A program made the translations under genes and the position numbers. DNA of 6,120 bases, from assembly GCA_947589725.1 (NCBI GenBank), contig CANQCQ010000062.1, forward strand, positions 1-6,120, read 5' to 3'. How positions within the stretch are numbered: position 1 is the stretch's first letter; each line of letters opens with the position of its first letter. The DNA is from an uncultured Bacilli bacterium (lineage in GTDB: Bacteria; Bacillota_I; Bacilli_A; RF39; UBA660). A model generated the notes under the pieces. The model did no database searches. It worked only from the letters and a program-made list of their open reading frames with translations, and was not told where the DNA came from. Shown piece by piece: positions 1 to 5,622 of the stretch.

Positions 1-149
1 ATTATAGAAACATCTCCACGTTGTGTAAAGTTACCACTAAGTATTAAAACAATTATATGATCAGGATACTTTTCTTTAATTTTATTAATATGATATAAAT
101 GTCCATTATGAAATGGATTGTATTCTGCAATAATTCCAACTGCTTTCAT
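1..149 (-). CDS. tmcAL: tRNA(Met) cytidine acetate ligase TmcAL, N-terminal part (runs off the left edge)
   Basis: Reading leftward from the ATG at 149-147 gives 49 residues in one open frame before the window ends. The protein begins MKAVGIIAEYNPFHNGH and contains the nucleotidyltransferase HxGH signature as HNGH at residues 14-17, then SGNFTQRG at 38-45. This N-terminus is characteristic of the TmcAL (YlbM) family. Family knowledge: TmcAL uses ATP to activate acetate and makes N4-acetylcytidine at the wobble base of elongator tRNA-Met in the cytoplasm. The family is usually about 400 residues, so roughly an eighth is present. An AAAGGG ribosome binding site lies 9 bases before the ATG (plus-strand 159-164), and a good promoter lies just upstream. 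The gene is divergent from the murG operon and functionally unrelated to it. Identification is confident; the rest of the gene cannot be judged. Confidence 0.93.
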   Translation of the reverse strand, partial: MKAVGIIAEYNPFHNGHLYHINKIKEKYPDHIIVLILSGNFTQRGDVSI

Positions 150-175
150 CTAATAGGTCCCTTTCTTTTTCTTGT

Positions 176-204
176 ATTTTAGCACAAGTTCTCTTACTTA
201 ACAA
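176..204 (-). promoter_or_regulatory. Predicted sigma-A promoter for tmcAL
   Basis: Read on the minus strand, a -35 box TTGTTA (204-199; 4 of 6 matches to TTGACA) is followed by a 17-base spacer and a -10 box TAAAAT (181-176; 5 of 6). The bases TGC just before the -10 make it an extended -10. Transcription would start near 169, leaving about 20 bases of leader that contain the AAAGGG ribosome binding site. Spacing, orientation and short leader all fit a vegetative promoter. This is a prediction from sequence only. Confidence 0.6.
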
Positions 205-251
205 TTATTTTTAACTAATCATAAAATATAATAGTTGTAAAAATATTCTTA

Positions 252-266
252 TTATATTGAATATAA
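252..266. repeat. Short perfect inverted repeat upstream of the murG promoter
   Basis: TTATATTGAATATAA is two 7-base arms around a central G at 259. It ends 22 bases before the murG -10 hexamer, where a regulator or RNA polymerase upstream contact could lie. It is all A/T apart from the centre, and palindromes of this size arise by chance in such DNA, so an operator role is only a possibility. The rest of the 166-base intergenic region (150-315) holds the two divergent promoters and leaders, and I see no gene or RNA in it. Confidence 0.25.
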
Positions 267-285
267 ACTTCTTTTAATAAAAATA

Positions 286-294
286 TGGTATAAT
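286..294 (+). promoter_or_regulatory. Predicted extended -10 promoter for the murG operon
   Basis: TGGTATAAT is a perfect -10 hexamer (289-294) carrying the extended TGn element. No good -35 box sits 16-18 bases upstream, which is usual where an extended -10 is present. Transcription would start near 301, giving a leader of about 15 bases that holds only the AGGTGA ribosome binding site of murG. It is the only promoter-like sequence I noticed just upstream of murG, so it probably drives murG through the membrane protein gene. Prediction only. Confidence 0.6.
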
Positions 295-304
295 TGAGTA
301 ACTG

Positions 305-310
305 AGGTGA
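305..310 (+). promoter_or_regulatory. murG ribosome binding site that decides the start
   Basis: AGGTGA lies 5 bases before the ATG at 316. The GTG at 307, in frame with murG, is part of this Shine-Dalgarno sequence and so cannot sensibly be the initiator. The same AGGTGA plus 5-base spacing recurs before murB. Confidence 0.8.
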
Positions 311-315
311 AACTT

Positions 316-1392
316 ATGAGAGTTTGCGTAGTAGGTGGAGGAACTGGTGGACATATATATCCAGCCATAGCTATTATAAATAAGATTAAGGAAAAAGAAA
401 AAAATAGTGAAATATTATATATTGGTACAACAGATAGAATGGAAAAAGATATTATTCCAAATCTAGGAATTCCTTATATAGGAATAGAAATTAAAGGTTT
501 AAATAGAAAAAATGTATTTAAAAACTTTGAAGTTATGCATAAATTTTTTAAAGCAGTAAAAACAGCAAAAACTCATTTAAAAGAGTTTAAGCCTGATATA
601 GTTATTGGGGTAGGTGGATATATTACTGCTCCTGTTTTATATGCTGCTCATAAATTAAAATATAAAATAGTGATTCATGAACAAAATTCAATTCCTGGGG
701 TGTCTAATAAATTTATAAGTAAATATGCAGATAAAATATTTATTTCATTAGCATCATCAGAAAAGTATTTTGATTCAAGAAAAGTAGTTTTTACTGGTAA
801 TCCTCGAAGTGAAGAAATAATTAGTGCTAAAAAGGTTAGTAAGAAGTCTCTTGGTTTTGATGAAAATAGAAAACTAGTAGTCATTGTAATGGGTTCTTTA
901 GGTTCTACTACTATGAGTGAAAAAATAAAAGATTTAATTCCTGGATTTCAAAATAAATCATATGAAGTTTTAGTAATAACAGGAAAATCTTATTATGATT
1001 CATATAGTGATATTCAATTACCAAGTAATGTTAAAATACTACCATATTTAGATAATTGGGTAAATGTAATTAAAAATTGTGATTTAATTATTTCAAGATC
1101 TGGAGCATCAACTATTGCAGAAATAACGGCTATTGGACTTCCGTCTATATTAGTACCTAGTCCTTATGTAACAGGAAATCATCAGTATTTAAATGCTAAA
1201 GAATTAGCTGATGCTGGTGCTTGTACTATAGTTAGTGAAGAAGAATTTTGTCGTAAAAAAATAATTATTGAAATAGATAAACTATTTGATAATGTAGAAG
1301 AATATAGTAAAATGAAATCAAATAGTAAAAAATTAGGTGTTGCTGATTCTGCAACTAAGATCTATGAAGAAATAAAAAATTTAATTAGGTGA
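316..1392 (+). CDS. murG: MurG, UDP-GlcNAc:lipid I N-acetylglucosaminyltransferase
   Basis: MurG transfers GlcNAc from UDP-GlcNAc to undecaprenyl-PP-MurNAc-pentapeptide (lipid I) to give lipid II, the last cytoplasmic-face step of peptidoglycan precursor synthesis. It is a peripheral membrane GT-B enzyme of family GT28. The 358-residue product has the usual length. Visible motifs are the N-terminal glycine loop GGGTGGHIYPA (7-17), GVGGY (98-102), HEQN (121-124), TGNPR (160-164), a second glycine loop GSLGS (193-197), the UDP-GlcNAc-binding RSGASTIAEI (261-270) and GNHQ (287-290). The ATG at 316 is chosen over the GTG at 307 because the latter lies inside the Shine-Dalgarno. The second glycine loop has Met192 where GGSxGA would put the first glycine, a modest deviation. 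The gene is first in the operon, and its TGA stop sits in the murB ribosome binding site, so the two are probably translationally coupled. Confidence 0.96.
   Translation: MRVCVVGGGTGGHIYPAIAIINKIKEKEKNSEILYIGTTDRMEKDIIPNLGIPYIGIEIKGLNRKNVFKNFEVMHKFFKAVKTAKTHLKEFKPDIVIGVGGYITAPVLYAAHKLKYKIVIHEQNSIPGVSNKFISKYADKIFISLASSEKYFDSRKVVFTGNPRSEEIISAKKVSKKSLGFDENRKLVVIVMGSLGSTTMSEKIKDLIPGFQNKSYEVLVITGKSYYDSYSDIQLPSNVKILPYLDNWVNVIKNCDLIISRSGASTIAEITAIGLPSILVPSPYVTGNHQYLNAKELADAGACTIVSEEEFCRKKIIIEIDKLFDNVEEYSKMKSNSKKLGVADSATKIYEEIKNLIR
1387..1392 (+). promoter_or_regulatory. murB ribosome binding site overlapping the murG stop codon
   Basis: AGGTGA contains the murG TGA stop (1390-1392) and lies 5 bases before the murB ATG at 1398. 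Ribosomes finishing murG would arrive directly on the murB initiation site. An in-frame GTG at 1389 lies within this Shine-Dalgarno and is not taken as the start. Confidence 0.75.
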
Positions 1393-1397
1393 GTAAA

Positions 1398-2306
1398 ATG
1401 AGAAATGTTTTAGAAACTATAGAAAGTGAAAATATAGGTAAATATGAAGAAAATGTTTCATTAAAAAAACATACAACTTATAAAGTAGGAGGAAAGGCTA
1501 CTATAATAGTTTATCCTAAGAATGTAGATTGTCTAATTAAATTACTCAAAGTTATTAAAAAAGAACATATTAAATACATGATCTTAGGTAATGGGTCTAA
1601 TGTTTTATTTAGTAGCAAAAAGTATGAAGGAGTAATAATTAAATTAGATGAATTTAATGATATTAAGTTTTTATCTCACAATAAGATAAAAGTAGGTGCT
1701 GGATATTCTTTAATGAAATTATGTATGCAAGCATGTAAAAGGGGTTTAGCTGGTCTTGAATTTGCAGCAGGGATTCCAGGCAGTGTAGGTGGTTCTGTTT
1801 ATATGAATGCTGGAGCCTATAAAAGTGATATGGGATATATAGTTCAAAGTGTTAAAGTATTAACTAAAGAATTAAAAGTTATTACTCTTGAAAATAAAGA
1901 ATTAAATTTTCATTATCGAACTTCTTTTTTCCAAAAACATAAAGATTATATATGTTTAGAAGTTACTTTTAAACTACAAAAAGGAAAAAAAGAATTGATA
2001 GAAGAAATAATTAAAGAAAGACGTAAAAGAAGAGTATCTTCTCAACCTTTAGAATATCCATCAGCAGGCTCTGTATTTCGTAATCCAACTGGAATGTTTG
2101 CCGGGGAATTAATTGAAGAGTTAGGCCTTAAAGGTATGAAAAAAGGTGGAGCCATGATAAGTGAAAAACATGCCAACTTTATAATCAATTATAAAAATGC
2201 AACAGCAGAAGATATTAAATATTTAATTGATTATGCTCACAAATCGGTTTATGATAAATACAAAGTAGATATGAAAATAGAACAAGAATTTATAAATTGG
2301 GAGTAG
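1398..2306 (+). CDS. murB: MurB, UDP-N-acetylenolpyruvoylglucosamine reductase (type II)
   Basis: MurB is a cytoplasmic FAD enzyme that uses NADPH to reduce UDP-GlcNAc-enolpyruvate to UDP-MurNAc, the second committed step of peptidoglycan synthesis. The 302-residue product carries the FAD-binding GNGSNVL (64-70) and a glycine-rich segment with AAGIPGSVGG (123-132) and MNAGAY (136-141). Catalytic-site motifs are YRTS (Arg174 is the expected conserved arginine) and AGSVFRNP (Ser225, the expected proton donor to the flavin intermediate). A C-terminal glutamate, Glu295 or Glu297, would be the third catalytic residue. The YPSAGSVFRNP form and length are those of the type II enzymes of Gram-positive bacteria. 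The ATG at 1398 is preferred to the GTG at 1389, which lies in the ribosome binding site. The gap to murG is 5 bases and to divIB 6 bases. The murG-murB-divIB order is common in Bacilli. Confidence 0.96.
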   Translation: MRNVLETIESENIGKYEENVSLKKHTTYKVGGKATIIVYPKNVDCLIKLLKVIKKEHIKYMILGNGSNVLFSSKKYEGVIIKLDEFNDIKFLSHNKIKVGAGYSLMKLCMQACKRGLAGLEFAAGIPGSVGGSVYMNAGAYKSDMGYIVQSVKVLTKELKVITLENKELNFHYRTSFFQKHKDYICLEVTFKLQKGKKELIEEIIKERRKRRVSSQPLEYPSAGSVFRNPTGMFAGELIEELGLKGMKKGGAMISEKHANFIINYKNATAEDIKYLIDYAHKSVYDKYKVDMKIEQEFINWE

Positions 2307-2312
2307 ATTATA

Positions 2313-3002
2313 ATGCCTAAACAAATAGTTAAAAAAACTAAAATAAAATTTTTTAATCTTCTTAAATTACTAATAGTTTTATTAACTATCTTTTTTGCTT
2401 TATACTTATATTTAAAATTACCAATAAAAAATATTATTATTAAAAATACAAATTACTTAAATGATGACTATATTTTAGACTTAGCTAATATAAAATATTA
2501 TCCAAGATATTACAAATATAGTACAAAAAAAATAGCTAAAAATATAAAGAAATCTCCATATATAGAAGATGTAACTGTAAAAAGAAAATTCTTTAATATT
2601 TTAGAAATAACAGTAAAAGAAAAAACCCCATTATTTTATCGAGATAGTGATAAGAAAATAGTTTTTTCTGATGAGACAAGTCTTGATTTTAATAATGAAT
2701 TCATCTTATTTAGAATTCCTAGATTATTAAATTATATTCCAAATAATTATTATGATGAATTTATAAAAAGCATGAAAGAAATAAAAGAGGATACTTTAAG
2801 TAGAATTAGTGAGATATCTTATAATCCAAATGATATAGATAAAGAAAGATTTTTATTATATATGGATGATGGTAATATGGTCTATTTGACAATAACTAAA
2901 TTTTCTATGATAAATTATTATAATACTGTCCTAGAACAACTAGAAAATAGAAAAGGAATTCTTTACCTAGATAATGGTAATCATTTTCAAATAAAGGAAT
3001 AG
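2313..3002 (+). CDS. divIB: Cell division protein DivIB/FtsQ
   Basis: DivIB (FtsQ in Gram-negatives) is a bitopic membrane protein that joins FtsL and DivIC/FtsB to control septal peptidoglycan synthesis. The 229-residue product has a short basic cytoplasmic tail (1-12), one hydrophobic segment (about 13-34) and an extracytoplasmic part. Residues 37-104 fit the POTRA domain: the opening IKNIIIKNTNYL and the later SPYIEDVTVKRKFFNILEI pattern (81-99) match the family's N-P-x-I-x-x-V-x-V-x-R arrangement, with Ser at the Asn position, and lead into KEKTPLFY (102-109). Residues 110-229 would be the beta domain, ending near GILYLDNG (215-222). It is somewhat shorter than B. subtilis DivIB, chiefly in the cytoplasmic tail. 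The ribosome binding site GGGAG (2299-2303) overlaps the end of murB. Position between murB and ftsA supports the call. Sequence similarity in this family is low, so the call rests on architecture and context. Confidence 0.9.
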   Translation: MPKQIVKKTKIKFFNLLKLLIVLLTIFFALYLYLKLPIKNIIIKNTNYLNDDYILDLANIKYYPRYYKYSTKKIAKNIKKSPYIEDVTVKRKFFNILEITVKEKTPLFYRDSDKKIVFSDETSLDFNNEFILFRIPRLLNYIPNNYYDEFIKSMKEIKEDTLSRISEISYNPNDIDKERFLLYMDDGNMVYLTITKFSMINYYNTVLEQLENRKGILYLDNGNHFQIKE

Positions 3003-3006
3003 ATCT

Positions 3007-4308
3007 ATGAAAAAATTTATTAAATATTTTCTTCTTTTTCTTTTCTTTTTAAGTTGCTTGTTAGTTGCTTATACCTTAAATAGAGGAGATACTTTTGTAA
3101 ATTATGGATTTAGTTATGCTATAGCAAACAATGAAATTCCCTATCGTGACTTTAATATGGTAATTACCCCTTTCAGTCCATTTTTATATAGTATAGGACT
3201 ATTCATAAATAAATCTATCTTGACTTATTACATAGAACAAGCACTCTTATTAATAATATTGTTTGTATTTTTAGAAAAGTTGTTAATGAAAAAATCTTAT
3301 CTTTTTATAGCAATTCTTACTATAATATTTCCAGTAGCCTTTTCATCAACAATATTTCCAGGATATAACTTTATCGCATTTTTATTATTAATAATTACTA
3401 TTTACTTAGAAAAAAATAATAAATCTGATTATTTAATTGGTTTAGTTTTAGGATTAATATTTTGTACAAAACAAACAATAGGTCTATTTTTAATAATACC
3501 AAGTATTTATTATCTATTTAAAAATTATCCTAAATTTATTAAAAGAATAATAGGTTATTTGATACCTATTACTATTATGTTTATATATTTATTAATTACT
3601 AAGAGTCTAAGTTACTTCATTAATTTATGCTTTTTAGGTCTATTTAACTTTGGTAATAAGAATAGTACATATTCAACATATTATTTATTTCTTTTAATAT
3701 TAGGTATTACTTATATTATTTATAGAATTATAAAAGATAAAAAAGATATTGCTAATTATTATTTCTTATTATTTTCAATAGTTGCCATACCTATTATTGA
3801 TTATTATCATGTATCATTATTTTTATTAGGACCAATTTACTTATTTATTAATAATTTAAATATAAAAGACAACTATTATAAATACATTTATATATACATC
3901 TTAGTTTTCTATCTCTTAGGAATATTAAGTACAAGATTATTTCTAGGTCAATGGAGAATAACCAATTATAATAATTTTCCATTATCTATAGAATCAAATA
4001 ATACATATAAAATTCATTTAGAAATAAATAATTATATTAAGAAATTAGATAAAGATATAATATTTCTGGCTAGGGGTAGTGATAATTATTTTTATAAAAT
4101 AACTAATAATAAAAAAATAACTTATTTTGATTTACCTAATTATGGTAATTATGGTTATAAAGGAGAAGAAAAGTTATTAAATAATATAAAAAATATTCAT
4201 AATAGTTATATATTATTGGATAATACTTTATGTATTAAAAAAGATAAGTATCAACAATATATTTGTAAAAAAATAGGAAATTATACTATTTATTATAAGG
4301 AAAAGTAA
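3007..4308 (+). CDS. Multi-spanning membrane protein, probable GT-C-type glycosyltransferase
   Basis: The 433-residue product is strongly hydrophobic, with about 9-11 membrane segments between residues 5 and 315 and a soluble C-terminal part (about 320-433) that would lie outside the cell. The first segment (5-23) is followed by an external loop with RGD (Asp28) and IPYRDF (44-49). This matches the Asp-containing first loop and G/N-x-x-PYxDF pattern of GT-C enzymes that use polyprenyl-phosphate sugars. TKQT (154-157) and PIIDYYH (262-268) resemble further positions conserved in such proteins. The C-terminal part contains DLPNYGNYGYKG (375-386). The length is short against the 500-700 residues usual for GT39/GT83 enzymes. 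The donor and acceptor are unknown. The start has AAGGA 8 bases upstream and lies 4 bases after divIB, so the gene is co-transcribed with the peptidoglycan genes. It is not one of the standard dcw genes. I am fairly sure of the fold class, not of the activity. Confidence 0.65.
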   Translation: MKKFIKYFLLFLFFLSCLLVAYTLNRGDTFVNYGFSYAIANNEIPYRDFNMVITPFSPFLYSIGLFINKSILTYYIEQALLLIILFVFLEKLLMKKSYLFIAILTIIFPVAFSSTIFPGYNFIAFLLLIITIYLEKNNKSDYLIGLVLGLIFCTKQTIGLFLIIPSIYYLFKNYPKFIKRIIGYLIPITIMFIYLLITKSLSYFINLCFLGLFNFGNKNSTYSTYYLFLLILGITYIIYRIIKDKKDIANYYFLLFSIVAIPIIDYYHVSLFLLGPIYLFINNLNIKDNYYKYIYIYILVFYLLGILSTRLFLGQWRITNYNNFPLSIESNNTYKIHLEINNYIKKLDKDIIFLARGSDNYFYKITNNKKITYFDLPNYGNYGYKGEEKLLNNIKNIHNSYILLDNTLCIKKDKYQQYICKKIGNYTIYYKEK

Positions 4309-4332
4309 AATAATTAAACTTTTCTTTTTTTT
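4297..4332 (+). terminator. Predicted intrinsic terminator closing the murG operon
   Basis: GAAAAGT (4300-4306) and ACTTTTC (4318-4324) form a perfect 7-base stem around an 11-base loop. It can be extended to 10 pairs with one G-U pair (4297-4306 with 4318-4327). A run of eight T (4325-4332) follows. The left arm includes the last codons and first base of the stop codon of the membrane protein gene. The stem is AT-rich and therefore weak, and the loop is long, so termination may be partial. The position, directly between a gene end and a new promoter, supports the call. Confidence 0.5.
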
Positions 4333-4348
4333 ATAGTTATTGTATAAT
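4320..4348 (+). promoter_or_regulatory. Predicted promoter for ftsA-ftsZ
   Basis: A perfect -10 hexamer TATAAT lies at 4343-4348. Seventeen bases upstream is TTTTCT (4320-4325), a weak -35 with 3 of 6 matches. Transcription would begin near 4355, giving a leader of about 19 bases that contains the ftsA ribosome binding site AGGAG (4360-4364). The promoter overlaps the T run of the predicted terminator. It would let ftsA and ftsZ be expressed separately from the peptidoglycan precursor genes upstream. Confidence 0.55.
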
Positions 4349-4373
4349 GGCTTTAGGATAGGAGTTGCATTTT

Positions 4374-5606
4374 ATGAATAAAGTTTATACTGGTATAGAG
4401 CTAGGTACTGATAGTATAAAAATAGTTGTAGTTGAAAAGATAAAAGATAACTACAGGACCTTAGCAGCTAATAGTTATAAATCAAGTGGAATTAAAAATG
4501 GACAAATAGTTGATGTTAAAGAGGCAGCTTCTAGTATTAAAGTTTGTGTTAAGCAAATTGAACAGATGCTTGATATAAAATTAAATAAAGTAATAGCTGC
4601 TATATCTCCAACAAATTGTAAGATGGATATAGTAGTAGGTAGTACTGATGTTATAAATTCATCTTCTATTACAGGAGTAGATATAAGTAATGTTTTAAAT
4701 GAAGCTATTAGAGGACATAAAAATGATGAATATGAAATAATAACAGTTAGTCCTATTAGTTTTACAGTAGATGATAATGAAAACATAAAAGATCCTAAAG
4801 GTCTTTCTGGAACTACTTTAGAAGCTAAAGTAGTAATTAGTAGTATACCGAAACAAACTCTATATAATTCTTTAGATGCTATTAGATTTAGTGGTTTAGA
4901 GACTGTTGATGTTGCATTTACCTCTACAGGAGATTATTATGCAGCATATAGTAAAGGAATGGATGAGTGTGTAGGAGCAATAATAAATATTGGACAAACA
5001 TCAACTAATGTATCAATATTTAATAAAGGAATTCAAATAAAACATTCTCTAATACCAGTAGGTAGTGTTAATGTAGATAAAGATTTATCTTATATTTATT
5101 CAATAGAAAAATCTGATTCAAAAAAAATAAAAGAAAATTTTGCTTTAGCTTTATCTGACTATGCCGATGAATTAGAAAACATAAAGGTAAAATGTCTTGA
5201 TAATAGTTTAAAAGAATTAAATCAAGTTAATGTATCAAAAGTAGTTGAAGCAAGACTTAATGAACTCTTAAAACTTTCTAAAAATGAAATAAAAAACTTA
5301 ACAAATAGAGAAATACGTTATATAATTGTAACAGGTGGATTGAGTGAGCTACAAGGATTTAATCATTTAATAGAAGATACATTTAATGGGCTTGCTAAAG
5401 TATGTAAAATTTCTACTATTGGTATAAGACACAATAAGTACAGTAGTGCTTTTGGAGTTATAAAATATTTTAATGAGAAACTTTCTTTAAGAGGAAGAGA
5501 TTATAATATGATAGATAATGAGTCATTAGAAATTTTGACATCTACTGAAAATAAGTTATTTGATTATGATTCTTTTATAGAGGTATATAATCATTTATTC
5601 GATTAA
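4374..5606 (+). CDS. ftsA: Cell division protein FtsA (actin-like)
   Basis: FtsA is an actin-fold ATPase that polymerises at midcell, binds the FtsZ tail and normally tethers the ring to the membrane. The 410-residue product has the phosphate-1 loop GIELGTDSIK (7-16), a likely 1C subdomain (about 80-165), a phosphate-2 region NIGQTSTNVSIF (205-216) and an adenosine motif TGGLSELQG (320-328). In most relatives phosphate 2 begins DxG; here Asn205 replaces that Asp. After the actin core (about 370) comes a roughly 40-residue tail rich in Asp and Glu, ending EVYNHLFD. I see no basic amphipathic helix of the usual membrane-targeting kind. The ATG at 4374 has AGGAG 9 bases upstream. A TTG at 4365, in frame, directly abuts that site and is rejected. 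The gene has its own predicted promoter and is followed after 16 bases by ftsZ. The call is secure from fold motifs and synteny. Confidence 0.93.
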   Translation: MNKVYTGIELGTDSIKIVVVEKIKDNYRTLAANSYKSSGIKNGQIVDVKEAASSIKVCVKQIEQMLDIKLNKVIAAISPTNCKMDIVVGSTDVINSSSITGVDISNVLNEAIRGHKNDEYEIITVSPISFTVDDNENIKDPKGLSGTTLEAKVVISSIPKQTLYNSLDAIRFSGLETVDVAFTSTGDYYAAYSKGMDECVGAIINIGQTSTNVSIFNKGIQIKHSLIPVGSVNVDKDLSYIYSIEKSDSKKIKENFALALSDYADELENIKVKCLDNSLKELNQVNVSKVVEARLNELLKLSKNEIKNLTNREIRYIIVTGGLSELQGFNHLIEDTFNGLAKVCKISTIGIRHNKYSSAFGVIKYFNEKLSLRGRDYNMIDNESLEILTSTENKLFDYDSFIEVYNHLFD

Positions 5607-5609
5607 TTG

Positions 5610-5615
5610 AGGAGG
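5610..5615 (+). promoter_or_regulatory. ftsZ ribosome binding site, full consensus
   Basis: AGGAGG is a perfect Shine-Dalgarno sequence 7 bases before the ftsZ ATG, the strongest in the window. It fits the need for much more FtsZ than FtsA from one transcript. Confidence 0.85.
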
Positions 5616-5622
5616 ACAAGTT

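Noticed and set aside
227..232. TATAAT on the plus strand as a second murG promoter
   Set aside because: No suitable -35 lies 16-18 bases upstream, and the extended -10 at 286-294 is closer and better.
307..315. GTG as an earlier start for murG
   Set aside because: It lies inside the AGGTGA ribosome binding site of the ATG at 316, and MRVCVVGGGTGGH is a normal MurG N-terminus.
675..884. A 69-codon open frame on the minus strand inside murG
   Set aside because: It is wholly antisense to a well-conserved gene, lacks a convincing ribosome binding site and shows no recognisable motif.
1390..1392. Possible Mycoplasma-type code with TGA as tryptophan
   Set aside because: MurG ends at this TGA at its normal length, and reading through would give only a few unrelated residues. 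The tryptophans I checked in MurG, MurB and the membrane protein use TGG, and no gene has an internal TGA.
4365..4373. TTG as an earlier start for ftsA
   Set aside because: It directly abuts the AGGAG ribosome binding site with no spacing; the ATG at 4374 is 9 bases away and gives a normal N-terminus.
4475..4786. A 103-codon open frame on the minus strand inside ftsA
   Set aside because: It mirrors ftsA codons, has no family resemblance, and long antisense frames are expected opposite such AT-rich coding DNA.
5502..5507. TATAAT inside the 3' end of ftsA as a separate ftsZ promoter
   Set aside because: There is no matching -35 at the right distance and no extended -10, and TATAAT occurs often by chance in this AT-rich sequence.
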